Shown: one piece after another, positions 33,736 to 45,150 of the stretch
Position numbering within the stretch: the first letter of the stretch is position 1
Layout of the letters: every line of letters begins with the position of its first letter
NCBI GenBank assembly: GCA_020746835.1
Contig: JAGPNK010000001.1
Location: 3,472,001 to 3,536,000, forward strand
From: Stachybotrys elegans
Taxonomy: Eukaryota; Ascomycota; Sordariomycetes; Hypocreales; Stachybotryaceae
Direction: 5' to 3'
DNA: 64,000 nucleotides
Notes under the pieces: model-generated
Databases searched by the model: none
What the model saw: only the letters and a program-made list of their open reading frames with translations
Told to the model about the DNA's origin: nothing
Program-made: the position numbers and the translations under genes

Positions 33736-34552
33736 ATGGATGAACCGCACGACCAAGAGATGACCAATGGTCAGGACAACGAAGGATACCTCCCGCTCTC
33801 CTCGGACGAGAAGAAGGTGCTCGCGTTGTATGATAGACTCCAAGAACTACGGCTGGAGATTGCCATCATCAACGCCCAGAAGGCCTACCGTGCAGGTACG
33901 TTCCCATTCCTGGCAGAAGCCAATGTCTGTCACTAACGATTCATGCAGATACAACTTCTACTGGGAGCGAAGCAGAGGCGGCAACGGCCCAGGATGAGCT
34001 GCTCCAGGCCCGGGCAAGATACAAGCTCCAAAATGACGTTGTTGAGGCCGTCATGATTGCAAACCCCATCCTCAAGGCTGTTCACGCCGGAGCCGGAGCG
34101 TCCCCAGTGGACAGGCACGTTCTGAGTGCCCGAACGCGTCTAAGATACGTGAAAAGGCTAACACACCAGCTAGGGACCTACTGCCATACGTCGAGCGCAG
34201 GGACGAGGCATCCAAGTCCGTGGCCCAGCAGGCCTCGGACCTGGGGAATCTACGGCACGAGCTGACCCGCGTGCAGAGCGAGGCTCTGGAGACTACCCGA
34301 AGGAATGTCGAGCTGGCGGCCGAGGTATTTGCGATGGCCGAGATGGTGAAGCAGCAAAAGACGGGGGACGTCGACGATGCCCAGACGCGACAGGCGCTGG
34401 CGCAGTTGGAAACAGAGGTCGCGGGCAGCCAGCGGCGTTGGAGGATCATCAAGGGCGTGGCCAGCGGCATGGTTGCGGGCAGTGGTGTTGATTGGTCGCA
34501 GGACGATGTCTTGCGGGATATTGTACTAGATCCTCGGGAAGAGATTGAATGA
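33736..34552 (+). CDS. kinetochore protein CENP-H family (Mcm16/Fta3-type)
   Basis: Inner-kinetochore CCAN subunit; the family acts with CENP-I and CENP-K at centromeres. Proposed exons 33736-33895, 33949-34114 and 34174-34552, 234 aa. The protein is almost entirely helical and charged, consistent with coiled coil (LYDRLQELRLEIAIINAQKA; LLQARARYKLQNDVVEAVMIANP). It ends with a conserved-looking block (RRWRIIKGVASGMVAGSGVDW, then LRDIVLDP) typical of fungal CENP-H C-termini. The second intron has no GT donor that keeps frame with a good site. A GC donor at 34115 gives SPVDR joined to DLLPYVERRDEAS. The alternative is GT at 34126 with AG at 34169, giving 239 aa. Confidence 0.78.
34115..34173 (+). 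other. probable GC-AG intron of the CENP-H gene
   Basis: The intron begins GCACGT and ends GCTAG, with a branch-like GCTAAC 15-20 nt before the acceptor, and is 59 nt long. The joined codon is AG|G (Arg). Confidence 0.55.
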
Positions 34553-34890
34553 GGACGAGATATAACACCTTGTTCAGCACCAGAGGCGTAGCCCGGAACC
34601 TAATCGTCTCCATGCACGATGATGCTTCAATCATGAGTTCGATACGACATGCTCATTGTTAAAGACATTGGTACTGTCACAGAGGCTCGCAGGGATTTCA
34701 TATCATCTACGGCCAAAATCAAGCAAGACTCATGACACATCTACCATGACCAACTACTCATACGCAAATCATGGGGAGGCGGAGGCCCGTCGCGACTCTC
34801 CAACCCATCAGCCATGAGTAGCAGAGGAGGCGTGGCCAAGCCGGGGTATTGGATTTATACGGGCGTCCGTGCTGTGGGTGATTGGGAAAC

Positions 34891-34908
34891 GCGTCGCGTC
34901 GCGTCGCG
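34891..34908. repeat. GTCGC pentanucleotide repeat
   Basis: Three to four tandem copies of GCGTC. Confidence 0.8.
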
Positions 34909-35412
34909 TAATAAAAAAAAACCAACCAGTGAGAAAATAAAACCAAGCAGGTTAAGGCGCCGAAAAATGGTGGTGGACGGATCAGTCAGTGTTGGGCGGC
35001 AATTTCTCAGACAAAGGATCAGTCAGGCAGGAAGAAGAGTGAGTGGAGCGGGACGAGCAAGAAGAAAGTGGGCGGGGGGATGCTCAGCACCCTGAACAAA
35101 CCGGCGCTGGCGCAATGTACAGCACAGTATCAGCTAGGAGAGACGCTACATCACCACCCAAATATTGGTGTGTCGCGTACCCGCCCAAAGTCTCTGCGAG
35201 TACCTTCGGTCCATGCCTGCCCAGGCAAGACCAGGTACTCCTCAGTACATTGTCCATCGCAAGGTACCTCCCTTCTGTTGCAGGCTATTGGCTGTGCCTT
35301 GTGTTATGCCTTGCTCGACCTGCACTCCCCTGCGTTTTGCTTGAACAAGCTGGGCCCTCTTGCACTGTTCTCACCTCACATGACGCTCATTTTCAAAACG
35401 GCCAGCCCAAGC

Positions 35413-35436
35413 CAGTCCCCAGTCCCCAGTCCCCAG
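35413..35436. repeat. CAGTCCC heptanucleotide repeat
   Basis: Three tandem copies of CAGTCCC (AGTCCCC in another register). Confidence 0.85.
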
Positions 35437-38400
35437 CCCAAAGTATGTACTGTACCTGCACCTGCCTGTAGCATCCACCACCTCATCTGGGCAGGCAAGG
35501 AGGGCCAGTGCCTGTGCTTCCTCTCCCTAAAAAAGTCATTCAGCCGCCATACATTTCATCACACGCGGCGGGCGGTGGGATGCAACAGGAGCTGGACCGT
35601 CCAACTACCGCTGCTTTACGGAGAGAGAACAAGGCTAGATCGGCAACCAAGCAACCTAGTCTGATGGCTCCAACCTTGGCCGGCGGGTGTGTCGTGCTGC
35701 CTTTACAACCATGCATATGCACCGGCCCGCCCATTGTCCACGGCGTTGAAGGTGTCTCGTCCCTTGTGCGGTAGGCAGCGCGCAGAAACATTTTGTGTGC
35801 CGAATTGCTAGGCGTTTTGTGTAGAGACCATCCGGCTTGATAGAGCGAGGTTACTGTTTATGCAGTCCTCGTGGCTGTTCAAAGGGACGGGATACGTTAC
35901 GTTGCCACGGTTCTCCAGGATGCCGTGTAAGAGGCTTGTTGATCGCGTCCGACACTGGGTACTTGGCTCCATGTACTGGTACATGTAAAACTCGTATGAC
36001 GGTACCCTTCGTCATGCACGCGTCAATGTACCCCCGCCCAGGCTAAGACTGTCGCGGACTCGCCTCTATTGCCTCGAAGTGGCAGCCAGCGGCGGAGTTT
36101 CGAGTCCTCAACTGCGGATCAATTTGTTTCAAAACCGGCAGTGTTTGCGTCTTGTTTTCTCGCTGCTGGCCCTGCACTTGCTGAAACAGCAAACTTGCAG
36201 AATCTCCTCGGCGCAAGGGCAAGGACGCGACGATGCCCCTCAAACAAGACTCCGTCCGATGCAGCCCTTCAGGTCATATATATACATAGGTAGCTCTGTG
36301 GATGTAAGTCCAGCTAGTGGAGCACAACACCACAGATATCATCCATGGATGCTCGTCCCAGTCTTTGTGGGTAGCACTCTGATAAAGGAGGTTGAAGCGT
36401 GCATTGCGAAAGCGGCTGGTACTAAAAATGCACCAGTTTCTCTGTAGCCTGGGCGTGGACGGTACAAAAAGAGACCAGACACTCAGAGCAACGCTCGACT
36501 TGTTTGCGCTGCTGTAGCAACTGCATGATAAAACCGTACCGCAGTTGTGACACAGGTTGGAGGGGTCGGCGGCCGATGTATGAGGATGACTTGCGAGAAC
36601 AGGCAGCATGTCCGCCCGCCACGATAAGCTGTCCCTCCCTCCCTGGCCATGAGCCCGCTGGTGCAGCTCCGTAAGGTCTCGTCTGACAGGTCAAGCCATA
36701 ATTAGAGGGATGAATGGATCATCTGGTAGCATCAGGCCTGTCTCTGGTGGTCCAAATGTGGAAAAGGTCATGGCTCTTCCTGTACTTGGGTTTCGGCGTA
36801 CGCGGGCATGGCTAGATCACCGCTCGCCAGCTAAAGCAGCGAGAAGAGTGGCGGCAGCTCATCGATACATGGGAGGGTTGTCGTTCCTCTTGTGGCCGCT
36901 CAACCATTGCGCCATGGGTGACACCAGTTAGAGACGTGCCTTTCCCGTGGATATGAGCATTTGGGTGATGCTCGTTAATTTCAAAGCACACGATGGTGGA
37001 CGCGACACATTGGAATACTTCCCAAATTGCCACAGATTTTGACCATGTCTGGCCGGTGGAAGAGCATTGGGTGGTGGTTGGTAGGGACCAGGTTGCTAGA
37101 TATCAGCAGCCAGGCTGAAGGCGCCCATGCATGCAGGCTACTCCGCGCGGGCGTCCAGCTTCCGATCACACAGTGACTGACACTGACTTCCAATTTATTA
37201 CGAGATGGATTGGATGTGCCACTGCCGTTAAAACATTTTCAAGCCTAGGAGCCTCGAGATCTGCTCTCAGTCAACGGATCATCTGGCAGGATATGGGAGC
37301 GCTAGCTTCTGCGAGCTGCCTACCTACTCGATGAGCCAGTCCCAATCAGCAAATCTGTTTGCTGTAGTGCAGTGTGCTACCTCATCTTGCTCCTCAGTGG
37401 GCGAGATTAAAGACACGATCTGCAAAAGCAGCGTCCATCTATTCCCATACTACGTGCTCCGTATCGAGTACTCTTACAGCAGCTCCAGTATCCACGGTAC
37501 GGAGTAGGCCTAGGAGTGGGTGCGTGAAGGACGGGTTAGACATGGGCTAGCTGTCGGAGACGCAGACAGAGAGCAGGGGGCAGAGAGCAAGACGGCGGTG
37601 ATGGGATTGCTTGCTCGCACTGGTGGCCTGGCTGCACAGCTTTGCGCGGGCGCTGTGGCGCGGCGGCGGGTCTGGTGAGCGTGGGCAAACCATTGCACCA
37701 CTATCTGGGTCTGCATGCCAGCCTCGGCGTAGGAAGAGATGGCATGGAGGGGCGCCGCGTATTGGTAGGAACCTGGGGGCGAGTGACCCGAGCCTTGACC
37801 TTGATAGGCAGCCAGGAGTTGGCGCAAAAAAAGAAAAGAAAAAAAAAAGGGTCGTCAGGCTTGGGCTGCAAGTAATGAGCTGAGCAGCGCAATCTGGAGG
37901 GCAGTGTGGAAGAAGGGTAGCATGTACACAGTGCGCATAGATCCCACAAGCGGGTGGTACAAGGCTCTTGTACTGTACTTTGGTGACAAGGCTCTGTTGC
38001 AGTTTGTACCTCTACAGTACCGCGTAATATTAGCACCCAAGGGGGCACGCCTGTTTCGTCGCCACGGCAGGCACGAGAGGGCGCTAGTCTGAGTGAGGGA
38101 TTCTCTGCTACAGTGCCCAGGAACTGTATCACTCATGCTGGGGCTCTGATAGGAGCTGCTACAAGACTCAGCAGCCCCAGGACGCACATCCCATCCCCTC
38201 CATCATCCATCCCAGCCAAGTCCAGTCCAGTCAGCCCGGCCAACGCGTATTTGGTGTACCTTTGAAGGGGACTCCGTACTCCGTACCAGGAGAAGAAGCA
38301 TGCGTGTGTGTGCACGCCCACCCATCCCATTATCCATCAAAGAGGGCACTCCATCTGGGACTCCATTTGGATCTTGTAATTTGCGCTTGGGTGAGAAGAG

Positions 38401-38643
38401 ATTTGGAAGAGCTGTTTCGCCTCTGCATGTACACAATGCACAGCTTTGGTTGAAGGAGATGGCAGCTTTCTGGGCGATGACCTTGGTACCTACCTATAAC
38501 GATGACTACAAGTGCTTGCCAGTAATGACGTTGGGCGAGAAAGGTGCAAGTGCAGGCGCATACCGGAGCTCACCAAGCACGCAAGGCGCCAGGAGGTACA
38601 GTACAAAGCCAAGGTACTAGCGGGTACCTCTCACATGTGGTGG

Positions 38644-38672
38644 GCAGAGGTACTGTACCAAGGTACCTCTGC
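38644..38672. repeat. perfect 10-bp inverted repeat
   Basis: Arms GCAGAGGTAC (38644-38653) and GTACCTCTGC (38663-38672) are exact reverse complements around a 9-nt loop. Confidence 0.9.
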
Positions 38673-38713
38673 GCCGGAGCGCGAGGGAGGAGGGAAATAG
38701 GGTGAGGTGAGGT

Positions 38714-38731
38714 GAGGCAGGTACCTGCCTC
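38714..38731. repeat. perfect 18-bp palindrome
   Basis: GAGGCAGGTACCTGCCTC equals its own reverse complement. It is preceded by three tandem GGTGA units. Confidence 0.92.
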
Positions 38732-38860
38732 CTGCCTGCAAAAAGGCGAGAGGCAAGGTAGGAGGGGAAGGAGGACCCGTCTTTCGCCTAAAGCAAGCAA
38801 GAGGTTGCCAGTGCTCGCTCTTGACGCTTGGAACAGTGTGGCAGCCCAGGCCCGCGCGCT

Positions 38861-38880
38861 GCACGCACGCACGCACGCAC
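38861..38880. repeat. GCAC tetranucleotide repeat
   Basis: Five exact tandem copies, continued imperfectly for about 10 nt. Confidence 0.9.
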
Positions 38881-39422
38881 CGCACGCACACGCTTCCCTC
38901 CTACTTTCTGCCGCACAATCACTCCCCCCCAGGCACCATAGTAAAAAGGCTGCTTGGCCCTCCGCCCGCACCCCATACAGTCCTCTCTCCCTCTCATTCT
39001 CCCATACAAACTTCCCATACAAATCTTTCCATACAAACGTCCGCAAACACACAACGCGCCCGCGCCTCTGGTTAGTACTTTGCATTTGCTGCGCATCACT
39101 GCCAACACAAAGTCACACTTCGCATCATCTACTTCTTCCTCCATTGCGCTCTCGCTCGTCTCGCACTTCTTTTTCAGAGCTGTCTGGTCAATTTTCTGGC
39201 TTCAGGCGACTCTGCATCGTCGTGCATCCGGGTTGGGAGCTTGAATGGCATCTTGTTCCCTTGTGCACCTCGCCTCAACACTCCGCTTCACATCTACACA
39301 CTCGTCTTTCGCGCGCCCCAGAACCCTGCACCTCAGGTTGACGCAAACCAGCTAACACGCTCTTCTGCGCAGTCCTCAACAGCACCACATTCTCGAAACC
39401 TTCATTTTTCTTCACCCCAAAG

Positions 39423-39701
39423 GTAAGCAGGATCATTGCTCCAGCTTCCTTGAAGCTTGCGAACCCGAGCCCTCCGTTTTCTCGAGCGCAATTCCTCATG
39501 CGCCTCAAAAACCCGTACACCAACGCAGCGCCACTTACACGCTCGCACCCACTTTGCTGCACCTGCGCATGGCTGTCGCTGCCTTCACCTTTGGAGTGAC
39601 AGTGCGCCGCGCGCAGCTGTACGCACGCTCCTCAACACAATACCCTCCTCAATTCACCACATGCTTTGTGGACGAAATTGAAATGCTAACTAGCATCATA
39701 G
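39423..39701 (+). other. probable 5' UTR intron of NHP6
   Basis: The donor GTAAGC follows a CAAAG exon end, and the acceptor GCATCATAG follows a CTAAC branch site, ending 12 nt before the NHP6 ATG. The length is 279 nt. Leader introns are frequent in highly expressed fungal genes. Confidence 0.6.
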
Positions 39702-39713
39702 AAATCCGTCAAA

Positions 39714-40130
39714 ATGCCTAAGGCCGCTGCCGGTAAGCGTGGTACCAAGGAGGTGAAGCGTCGCAGCAAGAAGGGTAAGTCGTATGCAAGTCCTAGCCGT
39801 CCGTTCAAGTGCTGACATGGCATAGACCCCAACGCCCCCAAGCGTGGTCTCTCTGCCTACATGTTCTTCGCAAACGAGCAGCGCGAGAACGTCCGTGAGG
39901 AGAACCCCGGCATCTCGTTCGGCCAGGTCGGCAAGATCCTGGGTGAGCGCTGGAAGGCCCTCAACGACAAGCAGCGTGCCCCCTATGAGGCCAAGGCTGC
40001 CATCGACAAGAAGCGTTACGAGGACGAGAAGCAAGCCTACAACGTAAGTGTGCCCTAGCGCCGTGACCCTGTTGCACTTCCACTCACGCTTGAACTTCAG
40101 GCTGATGCCGAAGAGGAGGAATCTTCTTAA
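39714..40130 (+). CDS. NHP6: HMGB-type chromatin protein
   Basis: Small non-histone chromosomal protein that bends DNA and assists nucleosome remodelling and FACT. Exons 39714-39774, 39826-40043 and 40101-40130, 102 aa, against about 93-99 in yeast. A basic N-terminal arm ([13 protein letters not shown]) is followed by one HMG box at about 21-93, starting [20 protein letters not shown] and including [15 protein letters not shown], then a short acidic tail (ADAEEEESS) encoded by the 30-nt last exon. The start codon directly follows a leader intron. It could also be called by the family name HMG1/2, but the single box and length favour NHP6. Confidence 0.95.
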
Positions 40131-42512
40131 GTCCGCGGAATAGTAATCGGCGGTACCACATGACGTCGATGACGACTGTCACCTTTTCCTCACCACGACA
40201 TGTAGCCTTGTCATCTTGTTTCCTTTAATCTTTTGGGCGGGGCGGGGCAGGGCGGTATTTGTATGATGGCACAGCCCGGGATGCGTGCTTTTGCTTTTCG
40301 GTTGCCGGTATTTAAGAGGGTATGGTCTCGCGATACCCCAGAGTCATCTTTTTCCGGACAAGGCAGAGATGGAGAGATGTATCAGCTGCTTGGGCCGCTC
40401 GCTACTCTGGGTCCCAGATCATAGCCCTTCAACTTGGGGCACATGACAAATGAACATGGATTATGTACGAACAATTGAAGCCAAAACAGCCAGTCTGGTG
40501 ATTTCATACTGCCTTTCTGTGAGTGCAGTGCCGACGTGTCTGCGTGTCGCTGGCACCGTTCGAGGCCGGAGCCGTTCTTTATAGGTCGGAATGGATCTGA
40601 CTGGGAACACGCGGGCATCTGATTGGATCGGGAAGGTCAACTTATACGGGTAATGGTGTGTCGATCGGGGTGCTCCTTCCAGCTCCCAACTCCCAACTGG
40701 TGTGGAGGCAAGGATGAGTTCACGAGAGCAGGAGCCACACAACGTGTGAAGGCTCATACCCAATCTGTTCCAGCCAACACAGCCTTACATACCTACAAAG
40801 CAGCCAAGTGTTCATCCGTAGATGCCTAGACATTACTACCTCAGGCACACACACATGCCTTCAAGTACTAAGTAGACTGTTGATAATATCGCCTTTTCGC
40901 ATCTCACCACTACATCCATCCTCCTCCCATCTCACCCCCTCGTTCTCCCAGGCTGCATGCCACCAGCGGCGTGTCGCGTTGGCAAAACTCGGTGAGTTGT
41001 TCGTGATGCATCATCGAGTACCATGCAGCTAGATCGATGCAGCACAGGAAACTTGTCTTACCCTGCCTGACGCGGCCTGCTTGTCCTGCAGGCATGGGTC
41101 ACGATGGTCTGGAAACCAGCTCTGCCCATCGTGGAATCACCACCCACGATCGGCTCACGTAGCGGATGCTTTCTTGTCAGCATGCGGCTCGAGATATTTT
41201 TACCCGTTATGATGCTGATGTGTAGGACCTGGAATCACGAGTTGGTTAAGGATGACGCCTCTGTACTTTTCGATTTCCTGTATCTTCCGTCTTTCGGCGA
41301 TCGAACCTTCCTTCGCCGCAGACACGAGCCAACACATACCGTGGCAGCTCACCAGTGTGACCCCCGTTCGACCGAACCACCGTTCGGCGCCCATCTCTCA
41401 ACGACGATAAGCCCCGGTCCGGAGACGCACTGGCGGGGTTGGAGGGGAGGGGGAAAGGCCAGAACAGAGGCAAGCGGATGCCGAGTGGCCAAGTTCTGGT
41501 TGCAGTGCTCCTAGACACTGCATTCCGCCATTCGCTCTTAACATGCACGTTGGACCCCCTCTTGTCTCGACTTTGACTAGTCTGTCCAATGCAAGCCGTG
41601 GCCTCGGTTTGGGTCTCCCTCCGACTGGCGTCATGAGCAGTGGCACGAAGCAGGAGACCACAATTTTTCCTTTATTTTGCTTTCGTGGCACTCTGTGAGC
41701 AGCCCCAGCGGTCTGACCTTGCTGCAGGTTGCACGAATCACCGTCCGTCTTGGGTCGCCCCGTCTCCAATCCATCTGCAGCGCTCATGCAATGTACGGTC
41801 TGGCATCTGACCCAGTTGCCGCCACAGGTGAAGCGAGGGCCTTCGACTTGCTGCGTTTCCTTCGTCTTGAGAACGTGGTGTGCTTTGGTTCGCATGCAGA
41901 CGCACTCTGTAGCTGGTTATCGCCCCCGCCGCCGTCGATGCCCGACACTGGGCTCCGATGACTGGGGAAAAGGAGGGGGTACGACACGTAGATTGAGGCT
42001 CTCTCGATTGAACTCTTGCCCCCATGGCATGTTTCACGCTGGTGGTTGAATAAAAGGTTCTCGATCCGCGGCCACCAACGCTTTCGCCCCTTCCGAGACC
42101 CAAAACACCCCCGCTTAGTGAGCCGGCCTACACAACCTTCCACCGCTCGGTAAGCAGGGTATCGTTGTATGCTACGGCGAGACTCTCTGCTTTCCTCTCT
42201 TCTGTGTCCTGGAAACTTGCCATTGTGGTACTGAGAAGGACCACGTCAAAGGTCTGACCTTTCCTCGCTCATCCCTGCGCCCTCACTCGTACGACGCTCC
42301 CCGATCAAGGGTTTTAAACCCATCCACCTACCCGCCGGAGCCCGTGTATCTCCCAGCATCGTCTTGCACCCGCGAGGAGACGCTTTCTATCCTTTCCCCC
42401 CTCTCATACACCCACGCCGTCGAATCTCCAGCCGGCACTCGGGCTGTGTGAATTGAGCTGAGCCCTCGACTGGAACTAGCCATGGGCGTATAGACCAACC
42501 CAACTTACAGCA
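40131..42512. other. intergenic between NHP6 and the unknown nine-exon gene
   Basis: About 2.4 kb without a supported gene. The left part is the NHP6 3' UTR. The right 360 bp contains a probable leader intron. No repeats of note. Confidence 0.5.
42150..42510 (+). other. possible 5' UTR intron of the unknown gene
   Basis: The donor is GTAAGCAG and the acceptor CTTACAG, which ends two bases before the ATG at 42513. The length is 361 nt. The acceptor placement is strong; the donor is one of several possible. Confidence 0.4.
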
Positions 42513-44472
42513 ATGGAGTTTGCCATGATTGAAATCGACCAGGCCAGTCCCGTCGAGGCCCACCTACTAAGAGGATGTTGTATGGAGGCCGAGAGGGCCG
42601 ATATTGTCTTCTTCCGCCTTGAAGGCCTCAAGGATGCTCTCGGTGCAGCCGGGCACCCCCATCTCAATGCCACAATTGAGGAGATTCACAACACAAGCCG
42701 GCTTCTCCGAGAGCTGGCCGACCTCTCCCAAGTGCATCAAGACCGGGTGGCGGTGACTTTGGACCATCTCAACATCTTGCTGCCGTGCCTCTCCCGCTCT
42801 CTTCGGGACATTACATCCTTCTACGAAGACAAAACCATCTCCAAGCAGAACCGCTGGCGAAAGATGTATCATTCGATGACCAAAGAGGCCAACGGCCTTT
42901 TGCTTCCCCAGCGCTTCATCCTGTACAACCGGTACCTACTTCTGCTTCGGGATTTGCTGGCTAGGTGGGTAATCTGCTTCTCTCATCGTTGATGGTTGCT
43001 AAGACTAGTTGTAGATCGCCCAGTTTTGATCTCAATGCCATGGAGAATCTCCGCACTCAGATTCTGAAGCTCCGCGAAGCTAGAGGCATACGTACGTGCA
43101 GTTCCTACAGGATATCCCGAGCAACCCTGGACTCATAGCTCACACGTTGCAGCTCCACCGCCTGTTCAAGTAGGACCTATCGTCCGTTACGATTCCTTGG
43201 CTACCCCCGACGTTGGCCCGGTCCGTGCAATACCAATACCTCCGTCCTTGAGAGAGCCAATACTTACACGGCAACAGCCAGTCCATTGGGCGGAGCAGAT
43301 TTTCTCCCTGCCCTTGCCATCGCGAACTGGATTTCGAAACCAGCATGTGTAAGTGCCATTACGCTACCGTCCGTCGTGAGCAGTACACTGACAGTCCGGC
43401 AGCTCCAAGTCATTGGGCCCTCATCGTCCCTGGGGTCACCTGAACATCCCGCCTGGCTCCAAGGTTCTCTTTAGACGGTAAGGCTGGCTTTCTTCTTGGC
43501 CGATGCTTAACACCTCATGCTAACGAAGTGGACAGTTCCTTCAATGACGATAAGATCGCCTTGATCGTCTTTATCGACTCGCGAGACAAGTGCCCCTACT
43601 TTCTCGTCAGAACATTTCACATGGGCGGGCCCTGGTACTCAGTGTTTGGAGCCCATGAGCTTTGCATCGACCGTGATGGCAGCTCCCTCCGGCTCAAGCG
43701 ATGGAGCAAGACGGAGAACTGCTCCAAGCTCTGGGCCATCCTATACTTTGTAACTTGGGAAGGTGAGTCTGATTTCGATATGCTGCGTCCTTGTTGTTTG
43801 TGTACTCGTGCTGACTCTGGTTCAGAACTGGTCCTGATGTACTGCACGTTTCTCTCACTCAAGGCTTTCAACACCTTGACCGTCGGGTTAGCCGCCGAGG
43901 ACTACCACATGCACGGCGAGAAGAAGCTTTTCCAAGCGTAGGTGGACTCCCTCTATCACTCAACGACCCGTGCTGATGTAAAGCAGAACCATTATTGATG
44001 ACGGCTACAAGCACTCCCTCATCGTCTACAGGGACCGTGTCACGCGCGGTCTCCGACTCCACGCCGCCGTTTGGGGTGGTGAGCTTCGCCAGTGCCCTGT
44101 CTGGACCGCTTTCAGTAAGTTGCCGCTCGTGCCTAACAACGAGCTTCCCAACTGACATGACAAAGTTACACACCAAGCCGCGTCGCCGACGTGGATCAAG
44201 CGCGCGTCCCGCCACAAGATTCGCCTGGCTGATATCCAGCTGTACGTCTTCTGCCAGAAATACCAGCAGCAGAACCAACGACGAGGCGCTGCTGGAGCCT
44301 TTGAGATTTACTTTGTCAGCGAAGAAGGTAAGCCTCACTTTCACCGCTTCCGCACGGTTCTTTGTAACACTGGCTGACTCTGATGACAGCGTCCATTCGT
44401 TTCAAGGACCTCTTCCACCCTCCAACGGAAGATGAGGCTAACGAATCGCCCGTCTCTCCTACCATGTCATGA
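42513..44472 (+). CDS. protein of unknown function, nine coding exons
   Basis: Not recognised. Exons 42513-42964, 43015-43091, 43153-43348, 43403-43477, 43536-43762, 43826-43937, 43987-44114, 44166-44327 and 44390-44472 join in frame to 503 aa. The N-terminal 190 or so residues are helical with repeated Leu (DRVAVTLDHLNILLPCLSRS; FILYNRYLLLLRDLL). A Pro-rich linker follows (about 178-240). The C-terminal half alternates hydrophobic and charged residues as in a beta-rich domain (ALIVFIDSRDKCPYFLVRTF; KLWAILYFVTWEELVLMYC; HSLIVYRDRV; LQLYVFCQKYQQQNQ is replaced by DIQLYVFCQKY; FEIYFVSEEASIRFKDLF), which might be a PH-like fold. There is no signal peptide or membrane span. The consistent phase across eight introns argues strongly that the gene is real. 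Function is open. Confidence 0.8.
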
Positions 44473-45150
44473 TTGATGTGCTTCCCCCCCCCCCACTCCT
44501 TTGTCGCCTAACGGACCCATTCTCGTTACTTTCCTCATTCTGTCTTTCTCTTGCTCGTTCATGGCACGCTTGTCTACTTGGGTCGTTGCAACATCAGAGC
44601 CAGCACAAGAAACGAAACAACCACGAAAAGAAAAAACCCCCCAACAAGGAAAAAAAAAAAAAAAGCGTAAAAAGAAAGAAACAGAAACAAACAGAAAGCT
44701 GGAAGTGGGAAGCCAAGGCTCCAACGACTTACGACTTACGAGCTTACGACCGCCTTCTTTTATTTGTAACAAAAGCATAGCCCGCGTCAGATTGCATGAT
44801 ACCCACAGGACGTTTACAGTAATCAATCTCCCTCCCTTCTCCTTCCTTATTTTCCTTTCCTTTCTCTTCCTTGCTTTTCCTTTTCAACCTAGTAGTTTGA
44901 CCTTTCCCGCTTTCTCTCATCTAGGTAGTTGCAGCTCCATAGCGTCAGTTGATTTGATTTTTCATCAGATACCTCACGTGTGGCAACCAGCATGGAGTGA
45001 CTACGCAACCACAAATCCGTGACAATTGGGTGACATTGAAAAGTAACATTCGTTCTAGAACGCTGGTAAATCATTCTCCCACAGACTCTTGAACAGACTC
45101 TTGAGCTACAGTCCCTATCCTGCACCGATTTTCTTTTCCTTTTGGCAAAT
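44473..45150. other. convergent intergenic (unknown gene / phosphoglucomutase)
   Basis: About 680 bp. It starts with a C10 run (44484-44493), followed by a poly-A tract (44650-44664). It probably contains both 3' UTRs. No gene is seen. Confidence 0.5.

Larger units (their letters stand above)
34553..39713. other. gene-free region of about 5.1 kb before NHP6
   Basis: No coding frame with a recognisable domain and ATG start. The longest open frame (35080-35664, 194 aa from its first ATG) has no compositional or motif support. Simple repeats, perfect palindromes and GGTACC/CGGAGTA motifs are listed separately. The last 300 bp is the NHP6 leader with an intron. Confidence 0.55.

Noticed and set aside
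35068..35664. 198-codon plus-strand frame in the second gene desert
   Set aside because: It opens with GTG (194 codons from its first ATG), has no domain, no conserved pattern and no intron signals. It could be revisited with RNA data.
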